A stretch of DNA of 46,204 nt from an uncultured Lachnospiraceae bacterium (GTDB taxonomy: Bacteria; Bacillota; Clostridia; Lachnospirales; Lachnospiraceae): NCBI GenBank assembly GCA_910587295.1, contig CAJULP010000015.1, positions 1 through 46,204 of the forward strand, in the 5' to 3' direction. Both the position numbers and the translations under genes were made by a program. Below the pieces are notes generated by a model. It was not told the origin of the DNA. It searched no databases and worked only from the letters and a program-made list of their open reading frames with translations. Positions 1 through 6,444 of this stretch are shown here, piece by piece; position 1 is the stretch's first letter; every line of letters starts with the position of its first letter.

Positions 1-101
1 CGCGCCGCACATTTTGGCTTATATGTCAATACTTTTTTGAAAATTTAACAAAAATGTTTTCCGGGATATGGAGGAAAGCAAAAAAGAAGAACATGAAAAA
101 A

Positions 102-140
102 GAGCGGAAATTCGGGCTTAAAGAGTTTCCGAGACCGCTC
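102..140 (+). promoter_or_regulatory. possible leader hairpin upstream of the recombinase
   Basis: A six-base stem GAGCGG (102-107) can pair with CCGCTC (135-140), and inside it TCGG (112-115) can pair with CCGA (129-132). It lies just before the recombinase ribosome site at 153-158. There is no T-run, so it is not an intrinsic terminator. It could be a 5' leader structure, but its role is unknown. I saw no convincing -35/-10 pair between position 1 and this hairpin. Confidence 0.3.
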
Positions 141-167
141 AATATAATAAATGGAGGGATAAACAAT

Positions 168-782
168 ATGAATATTTACGGATATGTACGAGTATCGAGC
201 ACTGACCAGAATGAAGACCGGCAGATAGCTGCACTGTGGGATGTGCAAGTGCCTGAAAAAAATATTTATATGGATAAGCAGTCGGGCAAGGACTTTAACC
301 GTCCTAATTACAAGAATTTGGTAGGAAATCTGAAAGCCGGCGACCTTTTGTATATCCTAAGCATTGACCGTTTAGGGCGCAACTATGAGGAAATCCAAGA
401 ACAGTGGCGTACCCTGACAAAAGAGATTGGTATTGATATTTGTGTGCTGGATATGCCCTTGTTGGATACCCGCAACGGTAAAGACCTGATGGGAACTTTT
501 ATTGCGGATCTGGTCCTGCAGATTTTGTCTTTTACGGCGCAAAGCGAGCGGGAAAATATCAAAAAAAGACAAGCACAGGGAATCGCCGCCGCAAAGGCAA
601 AAGGTGTAAAGTTTGGCAGGCCCGGAAAGGGGGCGCCTGATGATTTCGGAGAACTTGTCAGAGCGTGGGAACAAAAGAGACTGACTTTAGAGAAAGTGCT
701 GGAACAGTGCAGTATGAGTAAGGCAACATTTTTTCGGCGATTACGTGAATATAGGACCATCCAGGAAAATGTTAAGAGATAA
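168..782 (+). CDS. serine recombinase, resolvase/DNA invertase type
   Basis: This 204-residue protein cuts and rejoins DNA through a serine-phosphate link. The N-terminal catalytic domain begins MNIYGYVRVSSTDQN, with Arg8 and nucleophile Ser10 as in Hin/Gin/resolvase, followed by the DRLGRN motif near residue 68 and the long E helix (SERENIKKRQAQGIAAAKAKG). The C-terminal part (about 165-200) is a helix-turn-helix (SMSKATFFRRLREY). The length matches small invertases and resolvases, not large integrases. I chose the ATG at 168 because GGAGGG sits at 153-158 and the family begins exactly here; an upstream in-frame ATG at 54 would add 38 unrelated residues. Directly downstream lies a pair of inverted dyad sites around a promoter, so a site-specific invertase controlling the polysaccharide operon is the best guess. 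A plasmid- or transposon-type resolvase is the alternative; I see no other mobile-element genes. Confidence 0.93.
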   Translation: MNIYGYVRVSSTDQNEDRQIAALWDVQVPEKNIYMDKQSGKDFNRPNYKNLVGNLKAGDLLYILSIDRLGRNYEEIQEQWRTLTKEIGIDICVLDMPLLDTRNGKDLMGTFIADLVLQILSFTAQSERENIKKRQAQGIAAAKAKGVKFGRPGKGAPDDFGELVRAWEQKRLTLEKVLEQCSMSKATFFRRLREYRTIQENVKR

Positions 783-788
783 AATAGG

Positions 789-805
789 AATTATAGGTAT
801 CAAAA
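789..805 (+). repeat. 17-bp direct repeat, copy 1 (recombination-site flank)
   Basis: AATTATAGGTATCAAAA occurs here and again at 936-952. In both places it runs straight into the central part of a dyad site. The GTATCAAAA portion resembles the half-site recognised by Hin-family invertases (TTATCAAAAACC), which is known biology. That it is a binding half-site here is inference. Confidence 0.7.
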
Positions 806-819
806 AGTGTACCTTTTGA
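806..819 (+). repeat. left arm of 14-bp perfect inverted repeat
   Basis: AGTGTACCTTTTGA is the exact reverse complement of 947-960. With the preceding bases it forms a near-palindrome, TCAAAA (800-805), eight central bases, TTTTGA (814-819). Its symmetry centre falls between 809 and 810, giving central dinucleotide GT. This is the geometry of a serine-invertase crossover site. Confidence 0.8.
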
Positions 820-861
820 CAGTGAACTTGATTGGATATTTGTAAAGATTATTGTAAATTG

Positions 862-872
862 TTACCCCTGCA
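862..872 (+). repeat. left arm of a second, interleaved inverted repeat
   Basis: TTACCCCTGCA here is the exact reverse complement of TGCAGGGGTAA at 991-1001. The right arm contains the ribosome site of the next gene. A transcript reading through from the recombinase would carry both arms and could hide that ribosome site. A transcript from the promoter at 898-926 lacks the left arm. Confidence 0.6.
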
Positions 873-897
873 AAAAAGGAAAATATTAGGAAAACGC

Positions 898-926
898 TTG
901 CAAATCCAAAAAAGGTACCGTATAAT
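898..926 (+). promoter_or_regulatory. promoter of the exopolysaccharide operon
   Basis: TTGCAA (898-903) and a perfect TATAAT (921-926) are separated by 17 bp, which fits a sigma-A promoter; transcription would start near 933. The -10 lies in an 18-base unit (910-927) repeated with two changes at 949-966, so a second TATAAT occurs at 960-965, but without a good -35. The promoter sits inside the putative invertible segment. Confidence 0.7.
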
Positions 927-935
927 GTTTATTAA

Positions 936-952
936 AATTATAGGTATCAAAA
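936..952 (+). repeat. 17-bp direct repeat, copy 2 (recombination-site flank)
   Basis: Identical to 789-805. It supplies the outer and half-site sequence of the right recombination site and overlaps the 14-bp inverted arm at 947-960. Confidence 0.7.
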
Positions 953-960
953 GGTACACT
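947..960 (+). repeat. right arm of 14-bp perfect inverted repeat
   Basis: TCAAAAGGTACACT is the reverse complement of 806-819. Unlike the left site, its outer half does not continue as TTTTGA but runs into TATAATGG, so only one half-site is canonical. Confidence 0.8.
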
Positions 961-990
961 ATAATGGACTTTCAGCATTTCAACCATGAC

Positions 991-1001
991 TGCAGGGGTA
1001 A
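991..1001 (+). repeat. right arm of interleaved inverted repeat, includes ribosome site
   Basis: TGCAGGGGTAA pairs perfectly with 862-872. AGGGG at 994-998 is the ribosome site for the ATG at 1008, nine bases away. Confidence 0.6.
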
Positions 1002-1007
1002 TTAAAA

Positions 1008-1409
1008 ATGAAAAAGAATCTGGATATTACGCTGAGGCCGGAAAAAATCACCTTTACCGGAAACTGCATAAAAATCGCAGATTTTCATTCTGGCAAGTAC
1101 AAGATTTCATACAAAGAGATCGTTCTTGCCTATTTGCGTGTTTTTAATCAGGAATCTGGTATGAGTTATGAGCCGGAAATTGTTGATATTACAAGCAATA
1201 TGGAAGGTGAATTGGTTATTTATAATTCTGCCCGTTGTCAGTATAGGATAAAAACGGATCTGACCGGGAAGCCGGCCGGAGCTTTGCTGTTGGAACTTTC
1301 TATGCATGCGCCATACATATTGATAGGGGCACAAGACTGGTTTGACCGGGGAAATGATGAGGAGTTTGAAGAAATTATTAATATGGTGAAGATCATGGGC
1401 CAGTGTTGA
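1008..1409 (+). CDS. small hypothetical protein, first gene of the exopolysaccharide operon
   Basis: A 133-residue soluble protein with no signal peptide or membrane segment. I do not recognise the family. The pattern of short alternating hydrophobic stretches followed by an acidic helix at the end (DEEFEEIINMVKIM) suggests a small beta-rich domain capped by a helix, similar in outline to PH-like folds; this is a guess from pattern only. The start is supported by AGGGG at 994-998. As the first gene after the invertible promoter and 31 bp before the PelD-like gene, it could be a regulator or accessory of polymer synthesis. The translation reads cleanly with no sign of decay. Confidence 0.75.
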   Translation: MKKNLDITLRPEKITFTGNCIKIADFHSGKYKISYKEIVLAYLRVFNQESGMSYEPEIVDITSNMEGELVIYNSARCQYRIKTDLTGKPAGALLLELSMHAPYILIGAQDWFDRGNDEEFEEIINMVKIMGQC

Positions 1410-1440
1410 TCATGCTGTTTAGGAGGGTGGTAGTCGGTAA

Positions 1441-3621
1441 ATGAATGTGCTATTGATTGGCGGCAGCAGCAGGATGATGGATGCCGTAATAGACAAGTTG
1501 AATAAGGGGAAGCACCGAATATTTTTATTGACGGGACACAGGAACAGGCATGCCGCCTATAAACATGTATTTGAGCGGTATCATTACCTGTATGAAGACG
1601 AAAGCGTTAAGGATGTTTTTGAGAGTGTCAACCCGGATATCGTATTGTTTATGGGGGCTTATGACACAAACTTTGATTGGCATAGGGAAAGACAGGAATC
1701 AGTACGTTACACGGCATCGGTAATGAATCTTTTGTCTATTTTTTCCATGACAGGCAGGGGCAGATTTGTCTATTTTTCTTCTCAGGATGTGTATGGGAAT
1801 TCGTATCATGATGATGTTCCGGCTTCTGAAATTGTATCCCCGAAGGGATATAAGGCAATGGCGATTGCCCAGGGGGAAGAGATCTGTGAAAATTATCGGA
1901 AAACCCAGGGGGCAGATACGCTGATCTTAAGGTTTGACCGCGTGTATGGCATTCCGCATAAGAAGCAGGAAGAAAACAATCCGTGCTTTCAGATGTGCCT
2001 GGAAGCGTTAAAAACGGGTAAAGTTTCTGCCAGTGACAGAAGGTTATTTTCCATGCTTTATCTGAATGATGCGGTGGAATTGTCTTACACAGTGATCATG
2101 GCGGAACGCCCGGCCTTATCCTGTTACCATATTTCTTCTATGGAAGAGATCAATGAAATACAATTGGCTGGACTTGTCATCAAAGCATTAGGGGGCGGCA
2201 TCAGACTGGTCAATAATTCCGTAGGTGATAAATACCGCCTGGTATTGGATGGACGGCCTTTTCAGGAGGAATATGGTCAAAAGATTTTTGTTCATTATGA
2301 AGAAGGGGTAGAGCAGGCTGCTAAATATATGAAGCGGCATGCGGACTCTTTTATCAGTGCGGAAGACACAGGCGGAGCCGGGGCCGGAAAAATTTGGCAT
2401 GGTGTCAAGACGGTGCTAAAGCAGTTGTTTCCGTTTGTGGAAAATCTGATCTGTTTTGTTCCGTTTTTTATGTTAAACAGTAAGGCGGCAGAGAGCGGCT
2501 ATTTTAATAAACTGGATTTTTTCCTGTTATATGTATTGCTGTTTGCCATTGTCTACGGGCAGCAGCAGGCAATATTTTCATCACTTTTGGCAGTGGCGGG
2601 GTATCTTCTGCAGCAGATGTACAGGCGGACAGGGTTTGAGGTTTTGCTTGATTATAATACATACATATGGATGGCGCAGCTATTTATTGTGGGGATGGCA
2701 GTAGGCTATCTGCGGGACCAGCTTCAGTTTATCAAAGACGAAAATGATGAGGAAGTGCGTTACCTGAGTAAGAAAGTGGATGATATAGCAGATATCAATG
2801 ACAGTAACGTCCGCATGAAGCAGGGGTTTGAAACCCAGCTCGTAAATCAAAGGGATAGTCTTGGCAAGATTTATGAGATTACTTCCAGCTTGGAAGCTTA
2901 TGCGCCCGAGGAGGTATTGTTTTACGCCGCAAAGGTTTTGGGCCAGTTGATGGACAGCAGGGATGTGGCTGTTTATACAGTGGCTAACAGGGATTATGCC
3001 AGACTGTTTTCCTTTACGTCTCCGGAAGCCAAAAAGTTAGGAAATTCCATCAAATACACGGATATGGAAAATCTGTATCAGGATTTAAAGGAGCATCATG
3101 TTTTCATCAATAAGAAAATGGATGAAAACCTGCCGCTGATGGCCAGTGCCGTGTATACGGAAGACCAAATGGAATTGATCTTTATGATATGGGGGATTCC
3201 CTGGCAGCGGATGACGCTTTCGGAGGCAAACCGATTAACGATCGTGGGTGCTTTGATTCAAAATGCAGTGGTACATGCAAACAGGTATCTGGAAGCACTT
3301 ACCAATAAACGTTATGTGGAGCAGACCCGGATCATGGTGTCAGATGCGTTTGGGCAATTGGTCAAGGCTTTTTTTGGCGCAAGAGCAAACGGATTGACGG
3401 AATGCGCTTTGCTGGAGATTAAGGCAAAGGATTACATACAGGCGGCGCGAACCTTAGGAAAAAACATGCGCCAGACAGATTATATGGGAGTATTGGATGA
3501 TGGAAAGTTTTATATCTTACTTTCCAATACAGATGAAAAAAATGCGCAGAGGGTATTAAACCGTTTTCACGATGCGGGGTATGAGTGCTGCCTCAGAGAG
3601 GAGACGCAAATATGGTTCTGA
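1441..3621 (+). CDS. pelD: PelD-like c-di-GMP receptor with N-terminal epimerase-like domain
   Basis: A 726-residue protein. Residues 1-300 look like an extended short-chain dehydrogenase/epimerase (Rossmann start VLLIGGSS; YFSSQDVYG near 115). The usual YxxxK active site reads YKAMA, so the catalytic lysine appears to be missing. Residues 330-425 hold about four membrane segments, followed by a coiled coil (RDQLQFIKDENDEEV), a GAF-like domain (about 480-610) and a degenerate GGDEF-like end. RQTD at 677-680 fits the RxxD c-di-GMP binding site known from PelD. PelD switches on polymer synthesis and export when c-di-GMP binds. PelE, PelF and PelG homologues follow, which supports the call. AGGAGGG at 1421-1427 is 13 bases from the ATG, somewhat far. 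The gene overlaps the next by 10 bp. Confidence 0.82.
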   Translation: MNVLLIGGSSRMMDAVIDKLNKGKHRIFLLTGHRNRHAAYKHVFERYHYLYEDESVKDVFESVNPDIVLFMGAYDTNFDWHRERQESVRYTASVMNLLSIFSMTGRGRFVYFSSQDVYGNSYHDDVPASEIVSPKGYKAMAIAQGEEICENYRKTQGADTLILRFDRVYGIPHKKQEENNPCFQMCLEALKTGKVSASDRRLFSMLYLNDAVELSYTVIMAERPALSCYHISSMEEINEIQLAGLVIKALGGGIRLVNNSVGDKYRLVLDGRPFQEEYGQKIFVHYEEGVEQAAKYMKRHADSFISAEDTGGAGAGKIWHGVKTVLKQLFPFVENLICFVPFFMLNSKAAESGYFNKLDFFLLYVLLFAIVYGQQQAIFSSLLAVAGYLLQQMYRRTGFEVLLDYNTYIWMAQLFIVGMAVGYLRDQLQFIKDENDEEVRYLSKKVDDIADINDSNVRMKQGFETQLVNQRDSLGKIYEITSSLEAYAPEEVLFYAAKVLGQLMDSRDVAVYTVANRDYARLFSFTSPEAKKLGNSIKYTDMENLYQDLKEHHVFINKKMDENLPLMASAVYTEDQMELIFMIWGIPWQRMTLSEANRLTIVGALIQNAVVHANRYLEALTNKRYVEQTRIMVSDAFGQLVKAFFGARANGLTECALLEIKAKDYIQAARTLGKNMRQTDYMGVLDDGKFYILLSNTDEKNAQRVLNRFHDAGYECCLREETQIWF

Positions 3622-4571
3622 CCTGGAGTGAGCACGTTTTCTTTATCATTGTCCTTATCAATACGGTTGTGGCGGTTCTCTATCTGTTGGCAGGTACCCT
3701 GATCATGGTTCCTATCCGCAACAGGAAAAGGGAAGGGGAAGCAGAGCGGCTGCATGATAACAGGAGGACATATCTGCTTAGGTTTATCGTAATGCTTTTG
3801 TGTCCGGTTGTGGGGCCGCTGTTTTTTCTGGTTGTCCATTTATTTTATCTTACGGTCTTTAGGTTTCAGGCAGAGCTGGATGATGTTGTTTTCAGCAAAG
3901 AACGCGTAAGGACGCAGTTAAAGGCGGACGAAGACAGGGAAATGAACGTGATTCCTCTTGAAGAAGCTATTGCGGTCAATGACAGGAAAAGCCTGCGCAC
4001 GGCAATGCTTAACGTACTGAAAGGTGAGATCAAGGATTCACTGTCAGCAATCTCCCTGGCGTTAGAAACAAAAGATTCGGAGTCATCCCATTATGCGGCG
4101 GCTATTTTAAGCTATGAGCTGAGTGAATTCCGCATGGAGGTACAGAAGCTGTATCTGGGGATCAGGGAGGAAGCGGATGACCAGACTGAGTATGAAGATA
4201 TGATGATCAACTACACGGACAATGTTTTGAAGCAGAAGGTCTTTACGGAATTGGAGCAAAACAGGTTTGTGAGGATGATGGCTGAGGCAGCAGAGTCATT
4301 TTATAAAAAGAATCCTTCCGGGATGACGGAACAGCAGTATGAAAGCATATGCCTAAGACTGCTGGATATTCAGGATTTTGATAATTCGGAGAAATGGTGC
4401 ATCCGGTTAGCAAAGCAGTATCCGGACCGGCTTGCGGCGTTTACCTGTAAATTAAAGCTGTATTTCATTGTCAGGAACAAAGAAGCGTTTTTCCAGACTC
4501 TGGATGCACTGAAAAAATCAGATGTTGTGATCGACCATGAGACATTGGAACTGGTCAGAATTTTCAGTTAA
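3612..4571 (+). CDS. pelE: PelE-like membrane protein with helical repeat region
   Basis: A 319-residue protein. Two strong membrane segments lie near the N-terminus (about residues 6-32 and 53-82), followed by a long, helix-rich soluble region that ends in TPR-like helical pairs (SICLRLLDIQDFDNSEKWCIRLAKQYPD). This matches the known layout of PelE, a partner of PelD in the inner-membrane synthase complex. Sequence similarity to PelE is generally weak, so the call rests on layout and position between PelD- and PelF-like genes. I chose the ATG at 3612, preceded by AGAGGAG at 3597-3603; the GTG at 3585 has no such site. It overlaps the end of the PelD-like gene, which suggests translational coupling. 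Confidence 0.7.
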   Translation: MVLTWSEHVFFIIVLINTVVAVLYLLAGTLIMVPIRNRKREGEAERLHDNRRTYLLRFIVMLLCPVVGPLFFLVVHLFYLTVFRFQAELDDVVFSKERVRTQLKADEDREMNVIPLEEAIAVNDRKSLRTAMLNVLKGEIKDSLSAISLALETKDSESSHYAAAILSYELSEFRMEVQKLYLGIREEADDQTEYEDMMINYTDNVLKQKVFTELEQNRFVRMMAEAAESFYKKNPSGMTEQQYESICLRLLDIQDFDNSEKWCIRLAKQYPDRLAAFTCKLKLYFIVRNKEAFFQTLDALKKSDVVIDHETLELVRIFS

Positions 4572-4591
4572 AAGAAGGGCATGGTTTTGAG

Positions 4592-6418
4592 ATGATATCA
4601 CGTCGTAACTATTTTACAATTACGGTCATAATGTTCATCGTTTTTTTTCTGTTCCAGTTTTCTAATGTTGCGTTGGAAAGCTGGAATCATTATGAGGAAA
4701 ATTCTTATATCATTGACACGGAAGAAATTCCGGGCAAAAGTGACGCTTATCAGGTTAATGCGGATACCGGGGATTTTGTAAATGATGGCCGCGAGACGGT
4801 GGTATATATTGGGGAAAAAGAAGGATCTGTTGGAGAGACGGTTTCTTTGTGGGTTACCTATACGAAGAGGAATATGGAAACCTATTTGTCACTGGAAGAA
4901 TATGAGTTGTCGAGAAAAGAAAACAGCGCCGCATCCCCTGTAATGATAGCGGTGGATCCTAAGGCCGTTGACTGGGATGGCGAGGAGAGCTGCAAGCTCT
5001 TAAAAAGCTATATAAACGAAGGAAGTCATTTGATTTTTTGCGGCCTGCCGGAAGTGTCCGTGCTAAAGGAAAACCAACTCCTTAGGGATCTTTTGGGAAT
5101 CCAGACGATCAGGGCAGAAGAAATGACGGCAGACTACCTATACTTAAAGCAGGGATTTTTGTTAGGAGGGGAAGCTTTTTATCCGTCTGACCAAATGGAA
5201 AAAGGAATGGAGTTTACGTTTCCCTGGTATTCCGTTACTTCCGACAGTGAGATTTATTTAAACGGCGTACCAAAGGATACCGCAATGGCAGGCGTAATAG
5301 TAGAGGAAAGTGAGTTTCCTGCCGTTATTTGGCGAAAGTCTTTTGAGACAGCTTCCGTTTTTGCGATAAACGGTAGTTACATAGAGGACGTTGCGGGATT
5401 AGGGATCTTGTCTGCAATAGCATCCAAAATGCAGTTGTATGAAATTTATCCGGTAGTGAATGCACAGAATTTGGTTTATGTAAATTATCCGGTGCTTGCA
5501 AATGAGAACGAGGATCTGATGGTGGAACGGTATAGCCAGCCTTTAAAGGAATTTTTCCAAAACGTGGTCTGGCCGGACGTGGTAGCTGTGCGCAGGGAAA
5601 GCGGAGCGGAAATTTCCTGTATGCTGGCGCCTGAATTTGATTATGAAGATTCCAACGAACCGGATGCGCTCCAGTTTCAACGGTATATGAAGCTTTTAAA
5701 CGAGCAGAGCGCAGAGACAGGATTGTCAGGAACCTGCCTTTCTGGCACGCCTGTTGAGAAAAAGCTTGCAAAAGATCATGAATTTATGCAGGAGGCTTTA
5801 CCGGATTATCAATTTACGTCATTTTATGGGAACAGCCTGACGGACGAAGAAATATGGGATGTTTTAGGGGAAGAAATTTTAGGGTCTGTAAGGACAATTG
5901 TTGAAAGCTGCAGTGAGGATAAGGAAGTAATCGGTTACTTGTCAGAGTATGTTACCAGGCAAAGGGCTGTCAGTGACGGGTGGGAGGACTCTGTACGGAC
6001 AGGATTTCGTACCCAGTGCCTGGAAACGGCCTTAGGCTATTCTTGTATGATGATAAATATGCAGAGTATTGTCTACCCCGAACAGGATGATCTGTATTGG
6101 ACAGCGGCTTCCAATACGCTGCGGAAAAATCTCCAGGAATACCGGATTGGAAAGCAGGGGTTTGAAAACACCACCGTGTCAGAATGCGATGAGAGGATAC
6201 GGGAATTTTTTGCTTTGGATTTTAAAGAAAAAAGAGAGTTTAATTCTATTTATCTGGAGAGAAACCATGACAGGGAATCCGCCTGGTTTGTACTTCGGAC
6301 GAATCATGAACTGATAGAGAAAATGGAAGGCGGAAGCTGGAAAAAACTGGAAGATGATGCTTACCTGCTTGAAGTAAGACAGAAAAATGCAGTAATAACA
6401 TTAAAGCCTGTGTATTAA
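4592..6418 (+). CDS. DUF2194-like membrane-anchored protein, possible deacetylase-like PelA substitute
   Basis: A 608-residue protein with one N-terminal membrane segment (about 8-27) and a large predicted extracellular part. The first part (about 60-310) resembles a Rossmann/flavodoxin-like lobe (MIAVDPKAVDW, LIFCGLPEVSV). A second part begins near 345 with CMLAPEFDYEDS, which could correspond to the metal-site strand of CE4-type polysaccharide deacetylases. The architecture recalls DUF2194 proteins found in polysaccharide clusters. It occupies the place where PelA (hydrolase plus deacetylase) or its deacetylase form sits in Pel clusters, so a modifying role on the growing chain is inferred. 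Catalytic residues cannot be confirmed by eye. The ribosome site AAGAAGGG is 12 bases upstream. Confidence 0.62.
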   Translation: MISRRNYFTITVIMFIVFFLFQFSNVALESWNHYEENSYIIDTEEIPGKSDAYQVNADTGDFVNDGRETVVYIGEKEGSVGETVSLWVTYTKRNMETYLSLEEYELSRKENSAASPVMIAVDPKAVDWDGEESCKLLKSYINEGSHLIFCGLPEVSVLKENQLLRDLLGIQTIRAEEMTADYLYLKQGFLLGGEAFYPSDQMEKGMEFTFPWYSVTSDSEIYLNGVPKDTAMAGVIVEESEFPAVIWRKSFETASVFAINGSYIEDVAGLGILSAIASKMQLYEIYPVVNAQNLVYVNYPVLANENEDLMVERYSQPLKEFFQNVVWPDVVAVRRESGAEISCMLAPEFDYEDSNEPDALQFQRYMKLLNEQSAETGLSGTCLSGTPVEKKLAKDHEFMQEALPDYQFTSFYGNSLTDEEIWDVLGEEILGSVRTIVESCSEDKEVIGYLSEYVTRQRAVSDGWEDSVRTGFRTQCLETALGYSCMMINMQSIVYPEQDDLYWTAASNTLRKNLQEYRIGKQGFENTTVSECDERIREFFALDFKEKREFNSIYLERNHDRESAWFVLRTNHELIEKMEGGSWKKLEDDAYLLEVRQKNAVITLKPVY

Positions 6419-6444
6419 TGGAAAACTGAAAAGGAAGGAACAAG

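Larger units (their letters stand above)
806..960. other. candidate invertible promoter segment (inverton)
   Basis: Two recombinase-like sites in opposite orientation bound about 147 bp that contain a good promoter reading rightward into the polysaccharide operon. The left site has central GT (809-810); the right site has central AC (956-957), its complement read on the other strand. Recombination would therefore invert and not delete the segment. The serine recombinase lies 24 bp upstream of the left arm. In the orientation given, the promoter faces the operon, so this is the ON form. After inversion I see no equally good rightward promoter, so that form should be OFF. The repeats and promoter are seen directly; inversion itself is inferred. 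Confidence 0.65.

Noticed and set aside
54..167. N-terminal extension of the serine recombinase from an ATG at 54
   Set aside because: No ribosome site at 54, unrelated lysine-rich sequence, and the family start with GGAGGG lies at 168.
816..844. Consensus -35 TTGACA at 816-821 as a promoter
   Set aside because: No acceptable -10 at 16-18 bp (839-844 reads TTTGTA); the sequence is explained by the recombination half-site.
1..1007. Transposon or phage carrying the serine recombinase
   Set aside because: No transposase, structural phage gene or terminal repeat is visible; the window starts too close to be sure, but the inverted sites next to the gene fit a local switch better.
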